DNA of 64,000 nucleotides from Candidatus Roslinia caecavium (GTDB lineage: Bacteria; Bacillota; Clostridia; Monoglobales; Monoglobaceae), in contig CAJFTO010000012.1 in assembly GCA_904419955.1 (NCBI GenBank), positions 1 to 64,000 on the forward strand, read 5' to 3'. The notes under the pieces are model-generated. The model saw only the letters and a program-made list of their open reading frames with translations, did not search any database and had not been told where the DNA came from. Made by a program: the position numbers and the translations under genes. Shown piece by piece: positions 29,082-37,668 of the stretch (position 1 is the stretch's first letter; each line of letters begins with the position of its first letter).

Positions 29082-31592
29082 ATGAGCTTTTTCGGCAGAA
29101 AGAAAAAGGATAAGTTTTCAGATGAAAACAACACGAGTTTTACTGCTGACCCCGATTATTTGGACAAGGCCTATGGAAGCATGGGCGACGGAGTATTAGA
29201 CGAGGATGAAAACTCCGATAATTTTGCGGACGAATACGCGTTTTCAAACTCTCGGGACTACGAGCCCGGCGAGGGTTACGAACCTAATGAAGGTCGCGAA
29301 CCCGGCGAGAGCGACGAACGTCTAAATTCGGATAACGATCCTATGAGCGGCGAGACGGACGGAAGCTTCGATCCACTCGAAGAAACTGAGCCGTTTTCAG
29401 CGGGCGGAGCTTACGAACACGAGGATAGTTCGGCTTACGACGGCTACTCTAACGCGGGATCCGCCGCCGACATGGAATACGAAGTCGACTCCGACGCGTA
29501 CGGACGAGGGTACGAGATCGACGCGGCCGACAAATTTGGAGATATTGAGCCGGGCGCTGACGAGACCGGCTATTTTGGCGATTTTGAATACGCCGCTAAC
29601 GACAATGCACATTATAATGCAAAAACGAGCTCTCAGGACTCGGACGAGTACGCCGAATACGCTTCTGCGAACAACGCGGACGGCGGCGAAACAGGAGGCG
29701 TGTATGATTCCGGCGACACCGAGGATATGGACTCCGAGAACATAAACCGCAGACTTGAGAGAATACGCGAGAGCGAAGCCGACAGCCTGCTCGACGGATA
29801 TCAAACCGAATTTAACGAAAGCGACGGCGCGGAAGACGATCGTCCGGACGGCGGCTTATCGGAAGACGTTTGGAGCGACGGTTCAGGCGGCGTATACGAC
29901 GAATACGATACGGACGGTGCTGAAGCGGAAGACGATACAAACGACGACATATACGCGGCGTACGCTCCTAAAAGCGTTAAAGTCGACCGCGTAGAAACCT
30001 CGTATTATGATTTAGACAGCTTTGGAAAGGAAGAAAAACCTCCGAAGAAGTCAAGGTTTAAGAATTTCTTCAAGAAGTATAAAAAGTGGATGATAGGCGC
30101 GGGCGCGGCGGTATTGGTAGTCGCGATCGTCGTGTGCAGCGTCTCGTATATATCCTATAGAGCAGATCCGCTGAGAGGATACACCCAGATAACCGTAACT
30201 AACGGAAATGTGATAAAGACGATGTCCTGCACAGGTTCGGTGGAGCCGTTTGCAAGATATGAGATAAAATCCACCGTCTCGGGTTCTATTACGGAATCGC
30301 CGCTTAACGCCGGCGACACAGTCAGAGCCGGGGAACTTGTGTATAAAGTGGACGACACAAACGCTCAGCTTGCGGTCCAGCAAGCGGAAAACGCGGTAGA
30401 ACGGGCCCAAGCGGCGACTCAGTCGGCGTCTTCAAGCTCGTCGGATTCAGTCAGGATATACGCCAACGCGACCGGTACAATAAGTAATTTGAATATCCAG
30501 TCCGGAAGCAGACTAAGCGGCGGACAAATAGCGACGATCACGCAGGCGGACGGCAACGAGGTCGCGCTCACTCCTAATATAACCGGAACGGTATCGTCGG
30601 TGAGCGTGCGCGAAGGCTCTAGGGTCACGAGCGGTCAGCTTATCGCGACCGTGACGACCGATTCGACCGGTCCGTCGAGAGAAGAGCTGGAGCTTGACGA
30701 GCAGGGCGCTCAAATCGCGCTCGAGGCCGCCCAGCAGGAGCTTGCAAAATACAGGATAGCGTCGCCGGTAGACGGAACCATTCTTGTGAAGAACGCCAAA
30801 GTAGGCGACGTCGCCTCGGCCGACAGCGGAGAACCGATGATGGTGATCGCGGACATGAGCAGAATGAAATTCAGCGTCGAGATAGACGAAATGGATATTT
30901 GGGAGATAGAACAGGGACAGCTTGTGGTCATAACCGCGGCGGCTCTGCCGGGACAGACGTTTATGGGCGAGATAACCAACGTCGGCGGTGAAGGCAACGT
31001 AAAAGGGAACGGTATAACCACATACAACGTCGAGATCACTATAAACGATCCCGGTAAGCTGAGATCCGGCATGAATATCGACGCGAGGATCGTGCTCGAT
31101 TCAGCCAGCAACGCGCTCACCCTGCCCGATAACGCTTTATACGAGGCGGACGGAACAAACGCCCTCGTTATCGCGAGAATAGCGGGCGGAGCGGACGAAG
31201 AACGCGTAGTGGACGGCTCCGAATATCCGGGCATATTCGTTCCCGACGGATATCAGTTGGTACAGATCGAATACGGAGTTTCGGACGGTGTAAACGTAGA
31301 GATAGTATCCGGGCTTCGCGCGGGCGACGAAGTGTTATATATCAAAGACGAAAACTCGCCCGAGAGCGCAAGCGGCGGCTTTAACGCAAACAGCGTCAGT
31401 CTGCCTACGCCGACGGCTGGCTCGAACAGCTCCTCAGACGACGATAGGCTAAGCGGCGCGGATCCGGATATTATAATTCGAAGCGACGACGAGAGCGGCT
31501 CGGCTTTAGACGCTCTTCCTGATACGAGCGGCTCCGGCGCCGACGGCTTTGGTCTGCATTCGACCGACAGATACGCGACTATGGAGCAATAA
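29082..31592 (+). CDS. MacA/HlyD-type adaptor protein with long acidic cytoplasmic extension
   Basis: 836 residues. Residues 1 to about 330 are low-complexity and strongly acidic (rich in D, E, G, Y, S). A basic stretch KKSRFKNFFKKYKKW and one transmembrane helix (about 335-358) follow. The extracytoplasmic part is a membrane fusion protein. It has a first lipoyl/barrel-sandwich half (SGSITESPLNAGDTVRAGELV), an inserted pair of lipoyl-like hairpins (ATGTISNLNIQSGSRLSGG and ITGTVSSVSVREGSRVTSG), a coiled coil, and the second half (SPVDGTILVKNAKVGDVAS). A beta-barrel and membrane-proximal domain follow, then a Ser/Asp-rich tail. It is first of three genes with an ATPase-like protein and a MacB-like permease. 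AAGGAGGG precedes the ATG. The usual family length is 350-450 residues, so the cytoplasmic extension is exceptional. Confidence 0.87.
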   Translation: MSFFGRKKKDKFSDENNTSFTADPDYLDKAYGSMGDGVLDEDENSDNFADEYAFSNSRDYEPGEGYEPNEGREPGESDERLNSDNDPMSGETDGSFDPLEETEPFSAGGAYEHEDSSAYDGYSNAGSAADMEYEVDSDAYGRGYEIDAADKFGDIEPGADETGYFGDFEYAANDNAHYNAKTSSQDSDEYAEYASANNADGGETGGVYDSGDTEDMDSENINRRLERIRESEADSLLDGYQTEFNESDGAEDDRPDGGLSEDVWSDGSGGVYDEYDTDGAEAEDDTNDDIYAAYAPKSVKVDRVETSYYDLDSFGKEEKPPKKSRFKNFFKKYKKWMIGAGAAVLVVAIVVCSVSYISYRADPLRGYTQITVTNGNVIKTMSCTGSVEPFARYEIKSTVSGSITESPLNAGDTVRAGELVYKVDDTNAQLAVQQAENAVERAQAATQSASSSSSDSVRIYANATGTISNLNIQSGSRLSGGQIATITQADGNEVALTPNITGTVSSVSVREGSRVTSGQLIATVTTDSTGPSREELELDEQGAQIALEAAQQELAKYRIASPVDGTILVKNAKVGDVASADSGEPMMVIADMSRMKFSVEIDEMDIWEIEQGQLVVITAAALPGQTFMGEITNVGGEGNVKGNGITTYNVEITINDPGKLRSGMNIDARIVLDSASNALTLPDNALYEADGTNALVIARIAGGADEERVVDGSEYPGIFVPDGYQLVQIEYGVSDGVNVEIVSGLRAGDEVLYIKDENSPESASGGFNANSVSLPTPTAGSNSSSDDDRLSGADPDIIIRSDDESGSALDALPDTSGSGADGFGLHSTDRYATMEQ

Positions 31593-31699
31593 GACGTTCG
31601 GCGCGCCACGGATCGATTTACGCCGACCGGACAATAGACCCGGCGCGCATACTGAGCGGCGGATATCGCTTATTATTGAACCGTTTAGGAGAAATCAGC

Positions 31700-32401
31700 A
31701 TGAAAATTTCGCTTGACAGCATCACAAAATACGCCGACTTGGATAAAAAGAAGGACGCGCGGCTCAGGAACGTCTCATTCGAGGCGGAACAGGGCGAATT
31801 TGTCTCGATACATGTAAAGACGTCGAAAGAAAAACGGGCGCTAAACGAGCTTTTTGAGCTGGATATGTTCGGCGCGGAGGGCAAAGTAACTCTCGACGGT
31901 CGCGATATAGGCAAACTAAAGCCGCGAAGGCTCTCAAAGCTCAGAAGGGAAAACGTCGGCTACGTTTATTCGGAGCCTAATCTTATACAACATATGAGCG
32001 TATATAAAAACGCGACGCTTCCTCTTAAATATCGCCATGATATAAGCGACGATTATCCCGCGCTGTACAAGTACGCGATGACTCAGTGCGGATTTTCGGA
32101 GAAAGCGGCGGACGAACTAAAAAACAAACCGGCAAAGGAACTTGACTTTATCGCGGCTTTTAAGACGGCGCTTGCAAGAGCCGTTATAAACGATCCGGAC
32201 ATACTTGTCGCAGAAGAGCCGACGGACGAACTAAGCGGAACGGAAGCCGGAGAGGTTCTCGGCTTGCTGACTAAACAGAACGTGCTCGGCCGCACTCTGA
32301 TTCTTATAACCTCGGATTGGTATACGGCTAACTGGGCGGACAGGATAATCAAGATACGCGACGGCGCGATCGAAGAAGAAATAATAACAAATCTGGTTTA
32401 A
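31700..32401 (+). CDS. Degenerate LolD/MacB-type ABC ATPase-like protein
   Basis: 233 residues, aligning end to end with LolD/MacB ATPases (LRNVSFEAEQGEFVSI, VTLDGRDIGKL, ENVGYVYSEPNLIQHMSVYKNATLPL, RAVINDPDILVAEEPTDELSG, ADRIIKIRDGAI). Every catalytic motif is altered. The Walker A position reads HVKTSKEKRAL (38-48), with no GxxGxGKS/T. The Q-loop glutamine is replaced (YSEPNL). LSGGQ is missing (KELDFIAAFKTALARA). Walker B has Glu for Asp (ILVAEEP), and the H-loop His is Ser (LITSDW). The frame is intact and has AGGAG before the ATG at 31700, so it is not decaying at random. It is probably a non-hydrolysing scaffold subunit. It lies between adaptor and permease genes. Confidence 0.82.
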   Translation: MKISLDSITKYADLDKKKDARLRNVSFEAEQGEFVSIHVKTSKEKRALNELFELDMFGAEGKVTLDGRDIGKLKPRRLSKLRRENVGYVYSEPNLIQHMSVYKNATLPLKYRHDISDDYPALYKYAMTQCGFSEKAADELKNKPAKELDFIAAFKTALARAVINDPDILVAEEPTDELSGTEAGEVLGLLTKQNVLGRTLILITSDWYTANWADRIIKIRDGAIEEEIITNLV

Positions 32402-32559
32402 AACAATATTATATTTGCAGGAAGAGCTTCCGCGTCTCTCTGCGCGGCGGGATAAAAGTTTGATCCGACCTAACGCCTCGCCTGAGGATAAGATCGGCTC
32501 TATCTTCTGCTCGGCAAGCGAGCCGGACGGCTCTTTCTTAAATTGTAAAAGGAGCTAAC

Positions 32560-33705
32560 ATGAATCGTTTAGGCAGGGTATTTAAAAGAATTGGAGCGAG
32601 CTCGGCCGCGGTCGCTTTTTCTCAGGCGCTCGGTTCTGTGTTCGGATATTTTAAATATAATAAGGCGAGATGTCTGATAAGCCTTGTCGGATCGATCTTG
32701 GCTTTTGCGGCGACCTGCTCGGCGCTCTCGTTTTATTTCAGCCGAGCGGAAGGCATCGTCTACGATACGGCTATAACGGATAAGAACGTAATTTTGCTCC
32801 AGACCGAAAACGTCAAATTATCTGATATCGAGGAACTTGCTTCAAAGCGCGGTTCGCATATTGAGCGTATCCTGCCTTACGAGCGCCGCGACGTCGAAAT
32901 ACGCTACGACAGGACGGACGCCGCCGCTACTCTGGTCGCGACGGATTCGGATTTCTTTGAGAGAAGCTCTCTAGAGCTTGAATCGGGGCGTTTTTTTAAC
33001 GCAAACGAGGCCGCGTCCGGAACAAAATCGGCCGCGATAGGCGAGACGCTGAAAAACGAGCTGTTCGGAGACAGGGACGCCGTGGGAAACGAGATCAAGA
33101 TTAATAATCAGGTGTTTAAGATAACCGGCGTGGTTTCGTCCAAGTCGTCACGCGGCGGCGAAGCTATCAATAGATATATATTCGTTCCTTACACATCCGT
33201 AAGACTTATAACCGACTCGGCATATACGACCGATTACGCGGTCTTCGCGGATTCACCGCGCAGCGCTGGCGACGCAAGAGCCGAGATGGGGAACGCTCTG
33301 TCAAAACTTGGCGTCGGCGAGAATTACTCTTTTAAGACGGCGAGCGATTACACAAACGGCGCGGTAGATATCAATATAGCGCTTGCCGTCTCGGCGATTA
33401 TATTACTTATGTATATCTTAGGCTGCGCCGGACTAATATATCTAATGAAAACCAGAGTATACGTCGGCGCTGCGGAGATCCGGCTGAGACGTTTGATAGG
33501 CGCGCTGAATTCGGAGATCAAAATGCAGATAGTATTCGAGACCGCCATATGGTCGATCGTCGCCTGTCTGATAGGCGCGATAGCCGGCACAATAATAGCG
33601 GCGGTATTCTTCCTAATAAGCCCGGCCGCAATACTTATATCGGCTCTGATCGCGCTGGTCTTGGGCTTGCTGTCCGGCGCCGCGGTACGGATCCCCAAAA
33701 GATAG
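32560..33705 (+). CDS. MacB/FtsX-like ABC permease
   Basis: 381 residues. A first transmembrane helix at about 38-60 is followed by a large extracytoplasmic MacB periplasmic-core-like domain (about 65-265: ERILPYERRDVEIRY, GRFFNANEAASGTKSAAIGETLKNELFG, ITGVVSSKS). Three helices near the C-terminus (about 272-300, 325-350, 353-375) form the FtsX domain. Such permeases act by mechanotransmission with an ATPase and, in tripartite systems, an adaptor. Both partners precede it, but the ATPase-like partner looks inactive. AAAGGAG precedes the ATG. A terminator follows at 33820. Confidence 0.85.
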   Translation: MNRLGRVFKRIGASSAAVAFSQALGSVFGYFKYNKARCLISLVGSILAFAATCSALSFYFSRAEGIVYDTAITDKNVILLQTENVKLSDIEELASKRGSHIERILPYERRDVEIRYDRTDAAATLVATDSDFFERSSLELESGRFFNANEAASGTKSAAIGETLKNELFGDRDAVGNEIKINNQVFKITGVVSSKSSRGGEAINRYIFVPYTSVRLITDSAYTTDYAVFADSPRSAGDARAEMGNALSKLGVGENYSFKTASDYTNGAVDINIALAVSAIILLMYILGCAGLIYLMKTRVYVGAAEIRLRRLIGALNSEIKMQIVFETAIWSIVACLIGAIAGTIIAAVFFLISPAAILISALIALVLGLLSGAAVRIPKR

Positions 33706-33819
33706 CGTTTTAGTCCGTATATATTCATAAGATCCCGCATCGGCTTAACATACGCATTTAACGGACAAAGACTTGTTTTAGGATCAAGTTTTGAGCGCAT
33801 AATTAAATATAACATCTGT

Positions 33820-33856
33820 CCCGCCTCGAGTCGCGCAAGGCGGGTCTTGTATTTCT
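33820..33856 (+). terminator. Terminator of the MacA/MacB-like operon
   Basis: CCCGCCT (33820-33826) pairs with AGGCGGG (33838-33844), 11-base loop, followed by TCTTGTATTTCTT. Confidence 0.65.
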
Positions 33857-33889
33857 TAAGCCGCATGTTCTGCTATCGACGGCGGGCGC

Positions 33890-33943
33890 TTATCCACAAA
33901 TTGTCCAAGATTGTCAATGGGTTTAGAGTCGGCTTGTGGATAA
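33890..33943. promoter_or_regulatory. Inverted pair of consensus DnaA boxes
   Basis: TTATCCACA (33890-33898) and its reverse TGTGGATAA (33935-33943), both exact matches to the DnaA box, 36 bases apart in a gene-free stretch. There is no dnaA, dnaN or AT-rich unwinding region nearby, so this is not oriC. A DnaA titration or regulatory site is possible; a hairpin of unrelated function is the alternative. Confidence 0.5.
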
Positions 33944-34045
33944 CGCGCCTGGTACCGGCTTAAATTAGAGCGGATATGTCTATATCCAAACCAGGCCGCG
34001 GACACGAACGCAGACGGCGCATGTTTGCGCTATGCTTTATAAATC

Positions 34046-34072
34046 AAAAACCGTCCGCAAAATGCAGACGGT
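34046..34072 (-). terminator. Terminator of the small two-gene operon
   Basis: On the minus strand ACCGTCTGC pairs with GCGGACGGT (34050-34072) with a 5-base loop and one T-G pair, followed by TTTTTG. It lies 72 bases after the small gene at 34144-34248. Confidence 0.75.
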
Positions 34073-34143
34073 CAATCGATGTTGTGATATTCGCACTCTC
34101 TACAAACCCTGCTTTCTTCCTCAAAGCTATTTATGCATGGCGC

Positions 34144-34248
34144 TTAATTTTGAGGAATATTACCTTCCGTCGCTTCGCAAATTAAATAACAATCGTATTC
34201 TTCAATTTCAGTATTGGTCAACGGACACAGAACCATATTTCCACTCAT
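34144..34248 (-). CDS. Small acidic protein of 34 residues, unknown function
   Basis: MSGNMVLCPLTNTEIEEYDC, then YLICEATEGNIPQN. It has a perfect TAGGAGG 7-8 bases before the ATG (34246-34248). It is 57 bases downstream of the 86-residue gene at 34306-34566 in the same direction, and a terminator follows. The pattern CPLTxxxIxxxDCYxIC recalls very small proteins I have seen next to DUF3791/DUF3990 genes in Clostridia; that resemblance is from memory and unverified. The two cysteines with a third one in LICEA could bind metal. Function unknown. Confidence 0.65.
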   Translation of the reverse strand: MSGNMVLCPLTNTEIEEYDCYLICEATEGNIPQN

Positions 34249-34305
34249 ATCTTTACGCCTCCTATATTTTTATTTTATATTATTTTATTTTTAGTCGATG
34301 CCTGT

Positions 34306-34566
34306 CTATTTAGTTTGTTCTTTAGTCTGGTAATATATCTCGTCGTAAAGAAGCTGCAATTTACAACCCAACTCAGATAAATTGTCCTGATTTACCATGC
34401 CGTGACCAATTATAGCGTCGTCAGCCGAGCTCATAAATTCGCTTATGTCCGAATCCGATATCTCTACCGTATAATTTTCATCGTCGCAAACAACGTCGCT
34501 GTAAAATTGCTCCAATGCATATTCTTTTACTAATTTATACTCGCTTGCGTTAAATTTATATATCAT
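34306..34566 (-). CDS. Uncharacterised 86-residue acidic protein
   Basis: MIYKFNASEYKLVKEYALEQ and onward, net acidic, no membrane segment, no signal peptide, and no motif I recognise. The composition suggests an alpha-helical, small cytoplasmic protein. AAGGAGGG stands 7 bases before the ATG, a very good initiation site, so it is likely expressed. It is first gene of a two-gene operon with the 34-residue gene downstream. A toxin, immunity or accessory role is possible from size and arrangement, but nothing in the sequence proves it. Confidence 0.7.
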   Translation of the reverse strand: MIYKFNASEYKLVKEYALEQFYSDVVCDDENYTVEISDSDISEFMSSADDAIIGHGMVNQDNLSELGCKLQLLYDEIYYQTKEQTK

Positions 34567-34659
34567 AAATATACCCTCCTTTCTCCAGCGGCTTCAGCGG
34601 CTCCGTCCCGCGTCTCCCGCCGTTCTCGTTCCCGGATCAGATACGTCTGTCGAGCGTAA

Positions 34660-34704
34660 AACAAAGCGCCGCTTGCATACCGCGAAAAACGAATGCAAAC
34701 GGCG
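34660..34704 (-). terminator. Terminator of the TM2 protein gene
   Basis: CGCCG-c-TTGCAT (34667-34678) pairs with ATGCAA-a-CGGCG (34693-34704), one mismatch, followed on the minus strand by CTTTGTTTTA. Confidence 0.65.
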
Positions 34705-34746
34705 TAAAAACGACTGCGTTATTGCAATTGCGAATCAAACGTTTAG

Positions 34747-35235
34747 TTAATCCTGAAGCGGATTTCCGTCCGCGTCGACGTTGATCTGATTGCAAAGGAT
34801 GAGTATACCCTCGATAAAGCCCCACAAAGCGGCGATACCGCAGGTCAAAACCGTTAAAACTATCTGGATAACGCCCTTGGTCGTAAACCCCAAATAGAAG
34901 TTATGTATCCCAAGACCGCCGATCAATATACCCAAAAGTCCGGCTACCAGCCTGGATCTGGGCGGCTTTACGGCCGTCCTATAATTCGCATAGCTTTGGT
35001 ATTGTCCGTAAGCAGTCTCGCCGCGCGCCGCATTCTGAGTCTGACCGAAATCATAGCCGCATCTCGGGCAGATAACGATCTTATCGGACAACTCGGCCGC
35101 GCATTTCGGACACGTTTTAGTCGAAGGAGTCTGTCCCGCGCTCTCGGCAGCCGGATTTTTATGTCCGCATTGAGAGCAGAATTCATATCCGGGATGCAGC
35201 TTGGCGCCGCAGTTTACACAAAATCTATCGCTCAT
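34747..35235 (-). CDS. Zinc-ribbon and TM2 domain membrane protein
   Basis: 162 residues. Two zinc ribbons: CVNCGAKL..CSQCGH (6-24) and CPKCAAEL..CPRCGYDF (about 42-63). A Tyr/Gln-rich linker follows, then a TM2 domain (about 93-150: two helices around LGILIGGLGIHNFYLGFTTKGVIQ). TM2 proteins are small, widespread membrane proteins of unclear function. The zinc ribbons would face the cytoplasm. AAGGAGG precedes the ATG. It is transcribed alone between two terminators. Confidence 0.88.
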   Translation of the reverse strand: MSDRFCVNCGAKLHPGYEFCSQCGHKNPAAESAGQTPSTKTCPKCAAELSDKIVICPRCGYDFGQTQNAARGETAYGQYQSYANYRTAVKPPRSRLVAGLLGILIGGLGIHNFYLGFTTKGVIQIVLTVLTCGIAALWGFIEGILILCNQINVDADGNPLQD

Positions 35236-35341
35236 TTCTGATTCCTCCTTATATATTAAAAGCGTTTTTATTTAAATATTTGACAATTTTATCTTCGGTC
35301 GTATTCTGCGCTGCCCGATCTTTCTCCGCCGCTTAAAACTA

Positions 35342-35386
35342 AGCCGAAAGCTTAAATTAAAATCCGCGGCTTAAAAACTTTCGGCT
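35342..35386 (-). terminator. Terminator overlapping the DUF2752 stop codon
   Basis: AGCCGAAAG (35342-35350) pairs perfectly with CTTTCGGCT (35378-35386), followed on the minus strand by TTAGTTTTAAG. Confidence 0.65.
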
Positions 35387-35813
35387 AAAGACCGAGCAGA
35401 TTCCTTATAACCGTCCACAATACGACGAACACGGCGAGCAAATAGAGCGCTCTATCGGCATGCTTAAAGCTTTTCTCAAAGAATATAGCTATAAAAAAGC
35501 AGACCATAGCTCCCGCCGCGATAAGACATATGAGCGGCCATAGTATATTGTATCCGAAAGCCTCCGGGAAATTGCCGCCGAGCGCCGCAAATACCGCGCG
35601 GGTTGCGCCGCAGAACGCGCATTTTATACCCGTCGCCGAATATAGCGGACAGACGTGGATCGTTATCCCGCGTTCGCTAAGTATATACGCAGCGGATATA
35701 AATACCGCCGTAAGCGCCGCGGCGGCCAAAAACGCGGCTACCGCAAACTTCTTGCTCGCAGCGCAGCTTCGGCCGTTTGTTTGTTTATTACCTTTGTAAT
35801 TTAATTTTAACAT
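35385..35813 (-). CDS. DUF2752 family membrane protein
   Basis: About 142 residues. The DUF2752 signature is clear: CPLYSATGIKCAFCGATRAVFAALGGNFPEA, with paired cysteines CPLY and CxxCG after the first membrane helix, then two more helices. DUF2752 proteins are small membrane proteins of unknown function, often seen near TM2 proteins, as here. The frame is open further to a TTG at 35834. I chose the ATG at 35811-35813 (MLKLNYKG), though neither start has a strong ribosome binding site. Confidence 0.8.
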   Translation of the reverse strand: MLKLNYKGNKQTNGRSCAASKKFAVAAFLAAAALTAVFISAAYILSERGITIHVCPLYSATGIKCAFCGATRAVFAALGGNFPEAFGYNILWPLICLIAAGAMVCFFIAIFFEKSFKHADRALYLLAVFVVLWTVIRNLLGL

Positions 35814-36340
35814 CTCGTCACAGCTTTCCCACAATAACAGGCTTGCGATCCGCGGAAACGTGCGTTCTTTATCTTCTTCGATACACGCTATCTAAGCATC
35901 CGCGGCTAAAATAAATTATAGCACAGCGCGAACGGCATTGCAATATTTATAAATTAAGTTTAATAATTGTTAACAATATCTAAAATTTTAAGTAGCTTGT
36001 TGAATTTTTGGCAAAAATATTGTATAGTAAAACATACCCGGCGGCTAAACATTTTATTGATATTATTTGGACATTTATGTTATTATACTCTTGAATTGCA
36101 GCCGGTAAAAATGTATAATAAAATTATAATTTTGTTTGTATACTCGCGCGTATATGAGCTAACGGAAGATACGCAACAGCGTCTTTTAAGACTCAACGCA
36201 TAGCGCCGATCGATTTTATTATATTTTTGCAAACTTGTGGCTCTTATCCAAAAAGAGAGCTCGGGCTTTCGCTGAATTATTATACGCGCGGTATGACGGT
36301 TGAATCCGAATATACGCGGACAAAATAAAGGAATGGTTTG
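35814..36340. other. AT-rich spacer with promoter for the second AI-2E gene
   Basis: TTGAAT (36000-36005), 17 bases, TATAGT (36023-36028) is a good plus-strand promoter, leaving a leader of about 300 bases. An open frame through 35967-36203 has no ribosome binding site and unusual composition, so I do not call it. Nothing else recognised. Confidence 0.5.
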
Positions 36341-37663
36341 ATGCTAAAAGAAAACGACCGCAATGAACAAGAGACGGCCGCGCAGGATAAAAAAGACGCG
36401 CCCAAAACGGAAGAAAACGAAAACAAAGCGAGCGGCGGCGTTCCGCAGAAGCATAACAAGTGGAGCATTTACGTTATGCTCGACAAGCTGGAAAAGTTCG
36501 TTAATCTTGAAAAATTACAGATAGAACAGAGCGACGCCGATCAAACCGAGGACGGCGCGGAAAGCTATACGGCGGAAACGTCGGACGTCAACAAGACGGA
36601 GCGCAGGCGCAAGTTTATCATAAGCGTCGTATACTACGCAATAATAGCCGCGCTCGCGTATTTGACCATGCGCTACATCATAAGATGGGTCATGCCGTTT
36701 TTGATCAGCTTCGCGATAGCCCTGGCGTTTAAACCGCTGATCAATTTTCTGCACAGGAAGATCGGCATGAACAAACGTCTCAGCGGCGTGCTGCTGGTCG
36801 TCGTATCATACGTCGTTATTGGGGTCTTACTCTGGCTCGGCGGCTACAGAATATTTGTGTGGCTCCGAAATATTTTAACCGATATGCCGGAGTACTACAG
36901 CGCCGTCATTTACCCTATTTTTGAAAATACGAACAATTGGGTCTTAGACTTGGTGAACAGACTTGCGCCGCAATTTACGGGCGAGATAAGCGATATGCTC
37001 GGCGCGGCGGCCAATTCGCTGAGAGATTATATCGTAAGTTTGTCGGCCGACGCTCTGACTGCGCTTGCGGGCACGTCAAGAAGGATCCCTCTATACCTGC
37101 TTTCGTTCATCTTTACAATACTCGGCTCACTGTTCGTGACTATGGATTACGTGTCCATAACGAATTTTATAAAACGGCAGATGGGCGAAAAGACGCTAAA
37201 TATCGTGATGGGTATAAAGTCGTACCTCGGAAAAACTATTGCGAGTTACGCCAAAGCCTATTTGATATTAATGCTGATAACGTTTATAGAGATCTCGGTC
37301 GGCATGCTGGCGCTTAAAGTTGACAATCCGTTTGGGATAGCGGCGATAATAGCTATAGCCGACGCGCTTCCCGTACTCGGAACCGGAACCATCTTGCTTC
37401 CTTGGGCCGTTATCTCGCTGATACAGCAGCAGTATTTCTTTGCCGGAGGACTTGTTCTGCTATATCTGATAGTTACTGTAGTGAGACAGTTCATAGAGCC
37501 CAAGATCGTCGGCGACCAGCTCGGACTCCCGCCGATCGTCACGCTGATCAGCATATACCTCGGCTTTGTGTGGTTTGGACTCGACGGCGCGATAATCTTT
37601 CCGATATCGATGAATATAATCGTCTCGCTGCATAAAGCCGGAAAAATACACATATGGAAATAA
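36341..37663 (+). CDS. AI-2E family transporter, YtvI-like
   Basis: 440 residues. A charged, cytoplasmic N-terminal region of about 90 residues is followed by 7-8 membrane helices from about 93. Family blocks: RWVMPFLISFAIALAFKPLINFL near the start and GDQLGLPPIVTLISIYLGFVWFGLDGAI near the end, the latter typical of sporulation protein YtvI and relatives. The function is unknown beyond putative small-molecule permease, and a sporulation role is a guess. I chose ATG 36341 (AAAGGAA 7 bases upstream) over the TTG one codon earlier. The following gap holds a short palindromic repeat. Confidence 0.85.
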   Translation: MLKENDRNEQETAAQDKKDAPKTEENENKASGGVPQKHNKWSIYVMLDKLEKFVNLEKLQIEQSDADQTEDGAESYTAETSDVNKTERRRKFIISVVYYAIIAALAYLTMRYIIRWVMPFLISFAIALAFKPLINFLHRKIGMNKRLSGVLLVVVSYVVIGVLLWLGGYRIFVWLRNILTDMPEYYSAVIYPIFENTNNWVLDLVNRLAPQFTGEISDMLGAAANSLRDYIVSLSADALTALAGTSRRIPLYLLSFIFTILGSLFVTMDYVSITNFIKRQMGEKTLNIVMGIKSYLGKTIASYAKAYLILMLITFIEISVGMLALKVDNPFGIAAIIAIADALPVLGTGTILLPWAVISLIQQQYFFAGGLVLLYLIVTVVRQFIEPKIVGDQLGLPPIVTLISIYLGFVWFGLDGAIIFPISMNIIVSLHKAGKIHIWK

Positions 37664-37668
37664 ACATA

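Noticed and set aside
29026-29085. 19-residue ORF overlapping the start of the MacA-like gene (ATGA)
   Set aside because: It lacks a well-spaced ribosome binding site, and the downstream gene has its own strong one; the overlap can arise by chance.
33857-34050. Replication origin
   Set aside because: Only two DnaA boxes, no unwinding element and no dnaA/dnaN neighbourhood.
35967-36203. 78-residue open frame before the second AI-2E gene
   Set aside because: No ribosome binding site, AT-rich chance composition, no recognisable motif.
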